Source: a bacterium (GTDB lineage: Bacteria > Patescibacteria > Dojkabacteria > JAKAPS01 > JAJZLI01). Taken from it: a stretch of DNA of 5,987 nt. The DNA lies in assembly GCA_021805885.1 (NCBI GenBank), contig JAJZDR010000031.1, positions 1-5,987 on the forward strand, given 5' to 3'. Position 1 is the first letter of the stretch. Each line of letters begins with the position of its first letter. The position numbers and the translations under genes are program-made. The notes beneath the pieces were generated by a model. That model was given only the letters and a program-made list of their open reading frames with translations, did not search any database and was not told the origin of the DNA. Shown piece after piece: positions 1-5,771 of the stretch.

Positions 1-2
1 TA

Positions 3-614
3 GATAAAAACGCATTAAAGGAGATCATGAAACTTTTTGAAAAAACAGGCTTTGATAAGACAGGACTCATAACAGGAAAGGTTATATCTTTAAATAACAG
101 AAATACTATGCTTGGTTTCTGGTCTCATTTTCTTGTTTTTGCTGCAAATTCAATGAGAGAAGAAAAAAATAAAAAAGGAGAATATTTTGAAGGTACAGGA
201 TATCTGATGGCTGTAAGAAAATCATTGATAGGAAAAATACCAAAAGATATATTTTCAGAAGACGGATATATATCATATATGGTATATACCAAAGGATACA
301 AAATAAGGTATACTGATAAAGCAAAGGTATATGTAAAGTATCCAACTACAATTAGTGATTGGTTAAAACAAAAACGTAGATCAGCTGGTGGATATACACA
401 AAAATATATAATAGTTAAAACAAGAAGTTTCAAAAAAGAAGCTATAGGCGGTATCAAATTATTTTTTAAATACCCCAAAAATCTAAAAGAGTATTACTAT
501 CTAATATGTCTTTTTTTAATGAGAATATATTTATGGTTAGTTATAGCTGTGGATATTAGGATAAGGAAATTAAAATTTAAAGATATTTGGGTTAGGGTAG
601 AGAGTACAAAATAA
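3..614 (+). CDS. GT2-family membrane glycosyltransferase, C-terminal part (5' end outside window)
   Basis: This is the C-terminal part of a processive-type family 2 glycosyltransferase, which would transfer a sugar from a nucleotide-sugar donor at the inner face of the membrane. The frame is open from base 3. The codons before the first ATG (27) read DKNALKEI, which looks like the stretch just after the metal-binding DxD of GT2 enzymes, so the gene starts upstream of the window. Counting from the ATG at 27, visible motifs are RNTMLGFWSH (25-34), a GTGYL acceptor-site stretch (56-60), the ED pair expected to hold the catalytic base (E78-D79), and QKRR (115-118) at the place of the Q/RxxRW motif, without its Trp. 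A hydrophobic segment lies at about 156-175, followed by a basic tail. The RNTMLG-WSH stretch recalls GT2 proteins of CPR bacteria and archaea (from memory). Donor and product cannot be told. It is followed after 16 bases by the nrnA-like gene, probably in the same transcript. Confidence 0.82.
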   Translation, partial: DKNALKEIMKLFEKTGFDKTGLITGKVISLNNRNTMLGFWSHFLVFAANSMREEKNKKGEYFEGTGYLMAVRKSLIGKIPKDIFSEDGYISYMVYTKGYKIRYTDKAKVYVKYPTTISDWLKQKRRSAGGYTQKYIIVKTRSFKKEAIGGIKLFFKYPKNLKEYYYLICLFLMRIYLWLVIAVDIRIRKLKFKDIWVRVESTK

Positions 615-630
615 TATTAGTCCAAACTCT

Positions 631-1647
631 ATGGATAATAAAGAAAATATAAAAAAAATAAAAGACCTGATTAAAAAATCAGGAAAGATATTAGTGTTAA
701 TGTCCCAACCTGATGGTGACAGCGTAGGATCTGGTATAGTCCTAAGACGATACCTAGAAAGCTTATATAAGGTTGCTGATTTATATTCAAACAAAAGAAT
801 AGATGAAAGATTTAATTTTTTAAGTTTCATCGATGAGATAAAATCTGCAAACATAGTAAAATTGGATTTATCCCAGTATGATCTTATAATGACAGTAGAT
901 ACTGGGAATCTTTCTCAGGTATATAGTGCAGAGAAATATTCTGAGTTTCATTTTCCACCCAATATCCCAATCATTGCAATAGATCACCATGCATCAAACC
1001 AACAATATGCAAAATATAGTATTTATGATGAGGGTGCCTCATCAACAGGAGAGCTTTTGTATGAATTTTTAAAAAGTGAAAATTATATTCCATCAATTGA
1101 AGAAGCTGAACTTTTATATTATGCAATAGCATCAGATACAGGGTTTTTTAGATGGCAAATAACTCCAAAAACACTAAGATACGCATCAGATCTTCTAGAG
1201 ATTGGAGTTGATTTTCAAAAATTAATGGATCAATATTTTGATAATACTACTGAAAAACATGTTCCATATCTACTTGAGTTTATAAAAAAGACTGTATTTC
1301 ACAAGAGACCAAAATATATATTACTGTACATAAGCAAGTCTATGATGAGAAGGTTAAAAATTAATAATGAAGATTTAAAACAAGTCCGAGATATGTATAG
1401 AAACAATTTCCAAACAACATTTAAAGATTATTCAATATTCATTATTGCTAGTGAACAACAAGATTTCACTATATTATCCATTAGAGGTAATCCATATACT
1501 AATAAACTAGATTTATTCAGGTTAAGAGAATTTGGAGATTTCAATGGAGGAGGGCATAAAAATGCATGTAGTTTTCTAACTCATCAAACGAAACAAGATA
1601 TAATAAAAACACTAAATAAAGGAATTAATTCTTTAAATAAAAGCTAA
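631..1647 (+). CDS. nrnA: DHH/DHHA1 phosphoesterase, NrnA-like (oligoribonuclease / pAp phosphatase)
   Basis: The 338-residue protein has the full layout of NrnA-type DHH phosphoesterases, Mn-dependent cytosolic enzymes that degrade short RNA or cyclic-dinucleotide breakdown products and may dephosphorylate pAp. Motif I is PDGDSVGS (27-34, D28 and D30), motif II is VDTGN (D90), motif III is the DHH at 118-120, motif IV is SDTGFFRW (D169), and the C-terminal DHHA1 substrate-binding domain carries GGGHKNA (306-312). The length is normal for the family. Oddly, the motif I histidine usually found three residues before the Pro (HxxPDGD) is Met24 here, although the other metal ligands are present. 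No Shine-Dalgarno is visible before the ATG, and the 16-base gap suggests cotranscription with the glycosyltransferase. The exact substrate (nanoRNA, pAp or c-di-NMP products) cannot be settled from sequence, so the symbol is by family resemblance. Confidence 0.87.
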   Translation: MDNKENIKKIKDLIKKSGKILVLMSQPDGDSVGSGIVLRRYLESLYKVADLYSNKRIDERFNFLSFIDEIKSANIVKLDLSQYDLIMTVDTGNLSQVYSAEKYSEFHFPPNIPIIAIDHHASNQQYAKYSIYDEGASSTGELLYEFLKSENYIPSIEEAELLYYAIASDTGFFRWQITPKTLRYASDLLEIGVDFQKLMDQYFDNTTEKHVPYLLEFIKKTVFHKRPKYILLYISKSMMRRLKINNEDLKQVRDMYRNNFQTTFKDYSIFIIASEQQDFTILSIRGNPYTNKLDLFRLREFGDFNGGGHKNACSFLTHQTKQDIIKTLNKGINSLNKS

Positions 1648-1658
1648 AGAATCTTTTA
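1638..1658. terminator. Weak hairpin between convergent genes, possible bidirectional terminator
   Basis: TAAAAG (1638-1643) and CTTTTA (1653-1658) are a perfect 6-bp inverted repeat with a 9-base loop. They span the stop codons of the converging nrnA-like and toxin genes, which are only 8 bases apart. The stem is almost entirely A/T and there is no long T-run, so its strength as an intrinsic terminator is doubtful. Confidence 0.25.
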
Positions 1659-1922
1659 ACTATAAAGTTCAGAATGAGAACCGATAAATCCAAATATCAC
1701 ATACGTATTATCAATCCTTTCATATAACGCCCTTATATCTCCTGTAACATTAAAACTATAGAATCCTATATATTCACCTTTTAACATATGAGTATTTAAC
1801 ACTGGTGAGTATGGGCTTTCAAGCCAAAGTCTTTGACGCTGTTTAAATTGATTTCTAATTTTTAATGGAAGTTTAGCATACTGTTTCCTAAATGTTTTAG
1901 AATATTCAATTTTTATGACCAC
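1656..1922 (-). CDS. Type II toxin, RelE/YafQ-family mRNA interferase
   Basis: This 88-residue basic protein matches the RelE/ParE fold family, and within it the RelE/YafQ-like ribosome-dependent mRNA endonucleases that block translation when freed from antitoxin. It opens with IEYSKTFRKQYAKLP (5-19), the usual first strand and helix. It then has the LKGEY stretch (47-51), GDIRALYE (61-68) with R65 in the core strand, and ends in GSHSELY (81-87), the C-terminal His motif (H83) that in YafQ-type toxins belongs to the active site. The length is typical. The start is a GTG at 1922 inside the last codons of the antitoxin gene, a 17-base overlap that implies translational coupling; no strong ribosome binding site is seen. 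The upstream RelB-like gene supports the assignment. A ParE-type gyrase inhibitor is less likely because of the HSELY ending, but the target is inferred only. Confidence 0.86.
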   Translation of the reverse strand: MVIKIEYSKTFRKQYAKLPLKIRNQFKQRQRLWLESPYSPVLNTHMLKGEYIGFYSFNVTGDIRALYERIDNTYVIFGFIGSHSELYS

Positions 1923-2208
1923 CAGGAATAGAGTCTAAAAAATTTTCAGCTTCGTTTATTGTTTCAAAAGGACCATATGTGTCTCCATTTAAAACTTCAG
2001 TCCTCATTTTTTCAATCAATTCAGCCATTTTAGGTGTTATTGGTTCATCTATAGTAAAATGTACATCACCTGTCTGACCCAAATTACGAAGAAAAGCATT
2101 CACAAGAGTACCTAAAGGGAATCCTAGCTGTTTGGCTCTCATTTGAGCAAGCTCCTTTACTTGTTTTTTTGTTTTTATACTCAAAAGAGTTGTACTATCA
2201 TTATTCAT
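1906..2208 (-). CDS. RelB/DinJ-like antitoxin (short form, 100 aa)
   Basis: This is the partner antitoxin of the downstream RelE-like toxin: it should bind and neutralise the toxin and repress the operon. From the ATG at 2208 the protein has 100 residues. A short strand (TTLLSIKT, 6-13) followed by two helices (about 14-29 and 31-43, with PLGTLVNAFLRNL at 31-43) fits a RelB/DinJ ribbon-helix-helix DNA-binding dimer. The rest (about 55-100) is the expected toxin-wrapping tail with ITPKMAELIEKM and an acidic end. I chose this start because the domain begins almost at once after it and a near-consensus promoter lies directly before it, so the message would be leaderless. The frame stays open to an ATG at 2373, which would add 55 residues of unknown nature. 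The stop is TGA, overlapping the toxin start. Family assignment is by pattern, not alignment. Confidence 0.78.
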   Translation of the reverse strand: MNNDSTTLLSIKTKKQVKELAQMRAKQLGFPLGTLVNAFLRNLGQTGDVHFTIDEPITPKMAELIEKMRTEVLNGDTYGPFETINEAENFLDSIPGGHKN

Positions 2209-2222
2209 ATACCAAAGTATAT
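2207..2222. promoter_or_regulatory. Inverted repeat over antitoxin start and -10, candidate autoregulatory operator
   Basis: ATATAC (2207-2212), a 4-base centre CAAA, and GTATAT (2217-2222) form a perfect 6-4-6 inverted repeat. It covers the first bases of the antitoxin ATG and most of the -10 box. RelB-type ribbon-helix-helix antitoxins are known to bind short inverted repeats in their own promoters, so a bound antitoxin or toxin-antitoxin complex here would block RNA polymerase. The operator role is inferred. Confidence 0.5.
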
Positions 2223-2244
2223 ACAATGGTATTAAAAATGTCAA
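2216..2244 (-). promoter_or_regulatory. Near-consensus sigma-70 promoter of the toxin-antitoxin operon, leaderless
   Basis: On the minus strand TTGACA (2244-2239, perfect -35) is separated by exactly 17 bases from TATACT (2221-2216, one mismatch to TATAAT). Seven bases separate the -10 from the A of the antitoxin ATG at 2208, so transcription is predicted to start at or within one or two bases of the start codon, giving a leaderless message. There is no Shine-Dalgarno before that ATG, which agrees. Confidence 0.68.
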
Positions 2245-2379
2245 CTTAAGGGAGATGATATCATACGTACTTTGGCTAACCCTCCCAAATTCATCATATG
2301 AACATTCATATCTACCTAAACCTGTAGGCAAAGAAACTATCTCTTCAGTTATTGAAGGTTTTTCCATTTCCATTCAGTA

Positions 2380-2408
2380 GTTATACCATAACCTATATAG
2401 TTCACCAA
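2380..2408 (-). promoter_or_regulatory. Candidate upstream promoter, extended -10, before the in-frame ATG at 2373
   Basis: On the minus strand TTGGTG (2408-2403) lies 17 bases from TATAAC (2385-2380), which is preceded by TGG, giving an extended -10 (TGn). Exactly six bases separate the -10 from the A of the ATG at 2373, the standard distance to a transcription start. This would be a second leaderless start for a longer antitoxin form. The -35 matches only three of six bases, so the element may be fortuitous in AT-rich DNA. Confidence 0.35.
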
Positions 2409-2430
2409 ACGACTTTAATTTATGGGGAAT

Positions 2431-3342
2431 TTAAGAATAACTAGAATCTATTTTATCAATAAGCATTTCTAATACAGTGCTTTTTATACTAAACTCCGAT
2501 TCAACGTGTTGTACATTAATCTTTATCACAACAATGTAAGTAGTAAGAGAAGTTTCATCTATATATATATCAAAATTATTAATTTCAAAACCGTGATCTG
2601 TTTTAGTTTTTTCTATTATATCTTTAATTATATCTCTAGCTTTTTTAAAAGATAATTCTTTTTTTATTTCATATTTAATCTGTACATTTAGATATTTTAT
2701 ATCATCCAATTTCAAAATAGATGCCTGTATTAAAATACTATTTGGAATTTTAAAAGGAATTCCATCTTCTCCTATAAAATTGGTATAAAAGAATCCTGTA
2801 CTATCTACTATTCCTACATAACCTGGCAATACTAAATCTTTAGAGAAAAATTTATTAGGGTATGCAGGAAGTAGGAAACTAAACTGCCATGTAGTTATCT
2901 TTATTCTATCTCCTGGATCAAATTGTCTAAACAGTAATATGATAATACCCCCAAAAAGATTTGATAACATAGACTGTGATGCAACAGCTAAGATAACACC
3001 TAAAAAGGCACCACCAACAAGTATATTTGTAATATTTATATTTAAAATATCAAGTACAATAATTATTAAAACAATGTAAGAAACTATAAGAAAAATGAAA
3101 CTGAGGATATTTGCCTGTTTTCTTTTTGAATATTTTTCTATAGATTTAATAATTTTTTTATCTATAAAATTAATCATAAAATATCCAATTAAAAAAACAA
3201 TTAACGCTAGAACGATATCATGCAACGTAGCAGGGAATTTTAAATACAACAGTAATCTAGAAAAAGATAATATAGCGACAATAATTACCAATATAAATAG
3301 GAATAATGAACTTATGACTTTTTTATTTCTTGAAATTTTCAT
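2431..3342 (-). CDS. MscS-family mechanosensitive channel
   Basis: This is a 303-residue small-conductance mechanosensitive channel of the MscS family, which opens under membrane tension to release solutes on hypo-osmotic shock. Hydrophobic segments lie at about 10-33, 41-60 and 78-100. They are followed by the pore-lining helix (about 107-138) with the Gly/Ala-rich GGAFLGVILAVASQSMLSN and then FGG. The cytosolic beta domain starts with the FDPGDRI signature (141-147) and includes the conserved IPNS (199-202); the alpha/beta C-terminal domain fills the rest. About 25 extra residues sit between PGDRI and the GYVG turn (about 149-174, containing WQFSFLLPAYPNKFFS). E. coli MscS lacks this insert; I recall similar inserts in archaeal and CPR homologues. 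The ATG overlaps the TGA of the Trm9-like gene (ATGA), so translation is probably coupled and the two form an operon. Confidence 0.9.
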   Translation of the reverse strand: MKISRNKKVISSLFLFILVIIVAILSFSRLLLYLKFPATLHDIVLALIVFLIGYFMINFIDKKIIKSIEKYSKRKQANILSFIFLIVSYIVLIIIVLDILNINITNILVGGAFLGVILAVASQSMLSNLFGGIIILLFRQFDPGDRIKITTWQFSFLLPAYPNKFFSKDLVLPGYVGIVDSTGFFYTNFIGEDGIPFKIPNSILIQASILKLDDIKYLNVQIKYEIKKELSFKKARDIIKDIIEKTKTDHGFEINNFDIYIDETSLTTYIVVIKINVQHVESEFSIKSTVLEMLIDKIDSSYS

Positions 3343-3977
3343 AATACTTTAAATATATAATAACTATTATCTCTTGCTATAAATTTATGAAGAATTTTCA
3401 ACTTCAGAATCTTTACATATTCTTCAATTTCACTTTCTTTAATATAACATACATATCTTTGTGTTTCTTTGTTCCATGATACTAAATAGTTATCATTACC
3501 TATATTTCTAAATTTAGAATTATTTTTTTGAAAATGCCACAAAGATATTACTATTATAGCATTTTTATTCAGTATTGTCTGCATATCACTAAGTACTTTA
3601 ATTCTCAGTTTGGAGGATGGGATATGGTGAAGAACAGCAATGAGTATTACAACATCGAATTTTCTGTTTATTTTATCCTTCCAATCTTTTTTTGTTATAT
3701 CAATATTCATATATTTATATAATGGATTGTGTGTTTCTGCCTTTTTAAGTAAAGCCTCCGAAAAATCAATTCCAAGGTATTGATCCTTATCAAACAATTT
3801 AGAGAATCTCCCATTACCACAACCTATATCTAAGACATAATCAGTATTCTTCACATATTTTAAAACTTCATCAAATTCACTCCAAATATTTTTACGCGAC
3901 TTATTAAACGATTCAGCATAGTCCTCGTAAAAATTTTTATTAATCTTAATAAGTGTTTGTTCATCCATGAGGTCCAC
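3339..3977 (-). CDS. Trm9/ALKBH8-like tRNA wobble-uridine carboxymethyl methyltransferase
   Basis: This class I SAM-dependent methyltransferase resembles yeast Trm9 and the methyltransferase domain of ALKBH8, which methylate 5-carboxymethyluridine at tRNA position 34 to mcm5U. Numbering from the GTG at 3977, the N-terminus has FYEDYAESFNKSRKNIW (16-32), like the Trm9 opening. SAM-binding motif I is DIGCGNGRF (50-58), the ribose-binding Asp is in YLGID (D71), and IAVLHHIP (113-120) matches the Trm9 IAVVHHW segment. SLWHFQ (145-150), VSW (166-168), a Tyr-rich strand near 175-178 and the C-terminal RDN-YY (202-207) recall CWALEQ, VPW and RDNWW of Trm9. At 212 residues it lacks the low-complexity insert of yeast Trm9. 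An ATG at 3968 with AAGGTGG upstream is an equally good start. Facing elp3 and coupled to mscS (ATGA). Substrate is inferred; no Trm112-like partner is in the window. Confidence 0.72.
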   Translation of the reverse strand: MDLMDEQTLIKINKNFYEDYAESFNKSRKNIWSEFDEVLKYVKNTDYVLDIGCGNGRFSKLFDKDQYLGIDFSEALLKKAETHNPLYKYMNIDITKKDWKDKINRKFDVVILIAVLHHIPSSKLRIKVLSDMQTILNKNAIIVISLWHFQKNNSKFRNIGNDNYLVSWNKETQRYVCYIKESEIEEYVKILKLKILHKFIARDNSYYIFKVL

Positions 3978-3987
3978 CTTATATATA

Positions 3988-3996
3988 TGCTATAAT
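3988..3996 (+). promoter_or_regulatory. Extended -10 promoter of elp3
   Basis: TGCTATAAT (3988-3996) is a perfect extended -10 (TGn plus TATAAT). No good -35 is present at 17 bases upstream (TGAGGT, 3968-3973), which extended -10 promoters tolerate. Transcription would start near 4003, about 30 bases before the ATG at 4033 and a few bases before an in-frame GTG at 4006. It would exclude the more upstream in-frame ATG at 3967. Confidence 0.55.
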
Positions 3997-4000
3997 TATA
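3995..4000 (-). promoter_or_regulatory. -10 box of the trm9-like/mscS operon, overlapping the elp3 -10
   Basis: The minus strand also reads TATAAT at 4000-3995, because 3991-4000 (TATAATTATA) is a perfect 10-bp palindrome. Transcription would start near 3988, leaving a leader of about 10 bases to the GTG (3977) or 20 to the ATG (3968). No convincing -35 is seen. Opposing polymerases could not occupy both -10 boxes at once. Confidence 0.45.
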
Positions 4001-4032
4001 CATCAGTGAAAAAATATTTATTAGATATTAAT

Positions 4033-5700
4033 ATGAAACAACCTTTAAATTTCTCTAACCAGAATATAATAGAAACCCTAATTGATAATCCTTCCCAAGA
4101 CATAAAAACACTTATTAGAGAAAATAACTTATCCCAAAGCAAAGTAATAACTCTATACAAAAAATTGTGTAAGGATAGGAATATTACAGAAGACTATTCC
4201 CTAATACAAAAAATTCAAATGAAACCTATACGAACTATATCTGGAGTAGTTCCTATAACAGTACTAACAAAACCCTTCCCTTGCCCAGGTAAATGTATTT
4301 TTTGTCCAGATGATGTAATGATGCCTAAAAGTTACCTTTCCAAAGAACCAGGAGCTCAAAGAGCTTTGATGAACAAATTTGATCCTTATCTTCAAGTTAA
4401 AAATAGAATGCAGGCGTTACAAAATATTGGACATAAAACTGAAAAGATTGAACTTTTAGTTTTAGGAGGGACATGGTCTGTATATCCAAGAACATACCAG
4501 GAATGGTTTATAAAAAGATGTTTAGATGCAATGAATGAATTTAAATATAAGTATGGCAAATTAAAATATACAAAGAATGTTGTTAATTTCAACACTCATC
4601 AGAATGAAGTAGATCCACCTTCCAATTGGAATATAAATATGCTTAAAGAGACACAAGAACTTAATCAAAATGGGAAATATAGATGTATAGGTATAACACT
4701 AGAAACAAGGCCTGACAGAATAAGTAATCTTGAGGCAAAACATTTAAGAGAACTGGGTGCTACAAAAATACAACTTGGTATACAAAGTACAAATAATAAA
4801 ATATTAGAAATTAATAAACGTGGAGAAACATCAAAAGATCAAAGAAATGCAATTGATATATTGCGTAGTTTTGGATTCAAAATACAAATTCACTGGATGC
4901 CGAATTTATATGGATCAACTCCAGATATAGATAAATTAGATATTGAGACTATATATAAAGACAAATCATATATGCCAGATGAGATAAAAATATATCCTTG
5001 TTCAATAATTGAGACAGCAGAATTATATGATTATTGGAAAGCAAAAAAATATTCCCCATACTCTGAAGAAGAACTAATAGATATATTAATTCATGCAAAA
5101 TCACAAGTTAAAAAATATTCTAGAATAAATAGGGTCATTAGAGATATACCTTCAACATATATAATGGACGGTAATAAGAAAACAAATCTACGACAACTAG
5201 TGCAGATAAAAATGAAAGAGAGGGGACTTAAGTGTGAATGTATACGTTGCCGAGAAATAAAGGACAACAGTATAGGAGATATTACATATGATATATATGA
5301 ATATGAAACAACAAAAACTTTTGAGAAATTCTTATCATATAATACAAATAATAAATCACCTAATACCGGTCCTCTAGAGTCTAAACTCTTGGGATTTTTA
5401 AGATTATCTATTCCAAAAGATAAAAACCATTATCTAGCTGAACTCAAAAATACTGCATTAATAAGAGAAGTACATGTATATGGTCAAGCTTTGGGAATTC
5501 ACGATATATCGAACCAAGACTCAGAAAAATCAGCTCAACATTTAGGAATTGGAACTAAGTTACTTTTGAAAGCTGAAGAGATAGCTAAAAATAATGGATT
5601 CTCTAGGATATCAGTTATATCAGGAATTGGTACAAGAGAGTATTATAAAAAACGTGGATTCACTATACAGGATTTATATCAAACAAAAATATTATTTTAA
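4033..5700 (+). CDS. elp3: Elp3: tRNA uridine-34 carboxymethyl-modifying radical SAM / acetyltransferase
   Basis: Elp3 attaches an acetyl-CoA-derived carboxymethyl group to C5 of wobble uridine 34 in tRNA by radical chemistry; archaeal and bacterial Elp3 are known to act without the other Elongator subunits. Numbering from the ATG at 4033 (555 residues), an N-terminal helical tRNA-binding part (about 1-70) precedes the radical SAM core. Its Fe-S motif is CPGKCIFC (C84, C88, C91; CX3CX2C), followed by KSYLSKEPGAQRAL, LGGTWSVYP, the QEWF-KRCLDAMN run, GITLETRPD and LGIQS. The linker has CECIRC (C401, C403, C406), the likely zinc site. The C-terminal GNAT domain has the acetyl-CoA loop QHLGIG (502-507) and ends with GTREYYKKRGF. 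Full length for the family. The promoter supports this start over an ATG at 3967; a GTG at 4006 remains possible. It is divergent from the Trm9-like gene, its likely pathway partner. Confidence 0.93.
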   Translation: MKQPLNFSNQNIIETLIDNPSQDIKTLIRENNLSQSKVITLYKKLCKDRNITEDYSLIQKIQMKPIRTISGVVPITVLTKPFPCPGKCIFCPDDVMMPKSYLSKEPGAQRALMNKFDPYLQVKNRMQALQNIGHKTEKIELLVLGGTWSVYPRTYQEWFIKRCLDAMNEFKYKYGKLKYTKNVVNFNTHQNEVDPPSNWNINMLKETQELNQNGKYRCIGITLETRPDRISNLEAKHLRELGATKIQLGIQSTNNKILEINKRGETSKDQRNAIDILRSFGFKIQIHWMPNLYGSTPDIDKLDIETIYKDKSYMPDEIKIYPCSIIETAELYDYWKAKKYSPYSEEELIDILIHAKSQVKKYSRINRVIRDIPSTYIMDGNKKTNLRQLVQIKMKERGLKCECIRCREIKDNSIGDITYDIYEYETTKTFEKFLSYNTNNKSPNTGPLESKLLGFLRLSIPKDKNHYLAELKNTALIREVHVYGQALGIHDISNQDSEKSAQHLGIGTKLLLKAEEIAKNNGFSRISVISGIGTREYYKKRGFTIQDLYQTKILF

Positions 5701-5771
5701 TCTACTCCTCATTATCAAAGTATAATAATGTAGAGGAACTGAAGGAAATATATTGCAAATAAATAAAAACT
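5701..5771 (+). promoter_or_regulatory. elp3-xseA intergenic spacer with -10-like box and imperfect hairpin
   Basis: TATAAT (5721-5726) could serve as a -10 for xseA, with a start near 5733 and a leader of about 39 bases, but no -35 is visible. CATTAT (5710-5715) and ATAATG (5725-5730) form a 6-bp stem that extends past a 3-base bulge by TCCT/AGGA. No T-run follows, so it is not a convincing terminator, and elp3 may read through into xseA. Confidence 0.25.

Larger units (their letters stand above)
2209..2430. other. Spacer between mscS and the antitoxin, with an open in-frame extension
   Basis: This stretch holds two promoter-like elements and an in-frame 55-codon upstream extension of the antitoxin frame (ATG at 2373, a second Met at 2367). 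The extension begins MEMEKPSITEE, contains LPTGLGRYECSYDEFGRVSQ, and ends in a hydrophobic run. I recognise no domain in it. It may be a chance open frame, a remnant, or a real N-terminal part of a longer 155-residue form. No RNA gene, repeat or clear terminator for mscS is visible. Confidence 0.45.

Noticed and set aside
16..29. AAGGAG followed by ATG at 27, looking like a gene start
   Set aside because: The spacing is only three bases, and the in-frame codons before it read as a continuation of the GT2 catalytic domain, so 27 is an internal Met.
106..854. Minus-strand open frames over the glycosyltransferase and nrnA-like gene (106-345, 125-478, 570-854)
   Set aside because: They lie opposite genes with clear family motifs, show hydrophobic low-complexity translations typical of antisense AT-rich frames, and match nothing recognisable.
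1906..3341. Alternative genetic code with TGA read as Gly (as in some CPR lineages)
   Set aside because: The ATGA stop/start overlap at 3339-3342 and the antitoxin TGA inside the toxin start are normal stop contexts, and no gene needs TGA readthrough to match its family.
3967..4032. Longer Elp3 beginning at the ATG at 3967
   Set aside because: It would lie upstream of the predicted transcription start, overlap the divergent methyltransferase start, and add 22 residues with no Elp3 resemblance.
5706..5737. Intrinsic terminator after elp3
   Set aside because: The stem is broken by a 3-base bulge, is A/T-rich and is not followed by a T-run.
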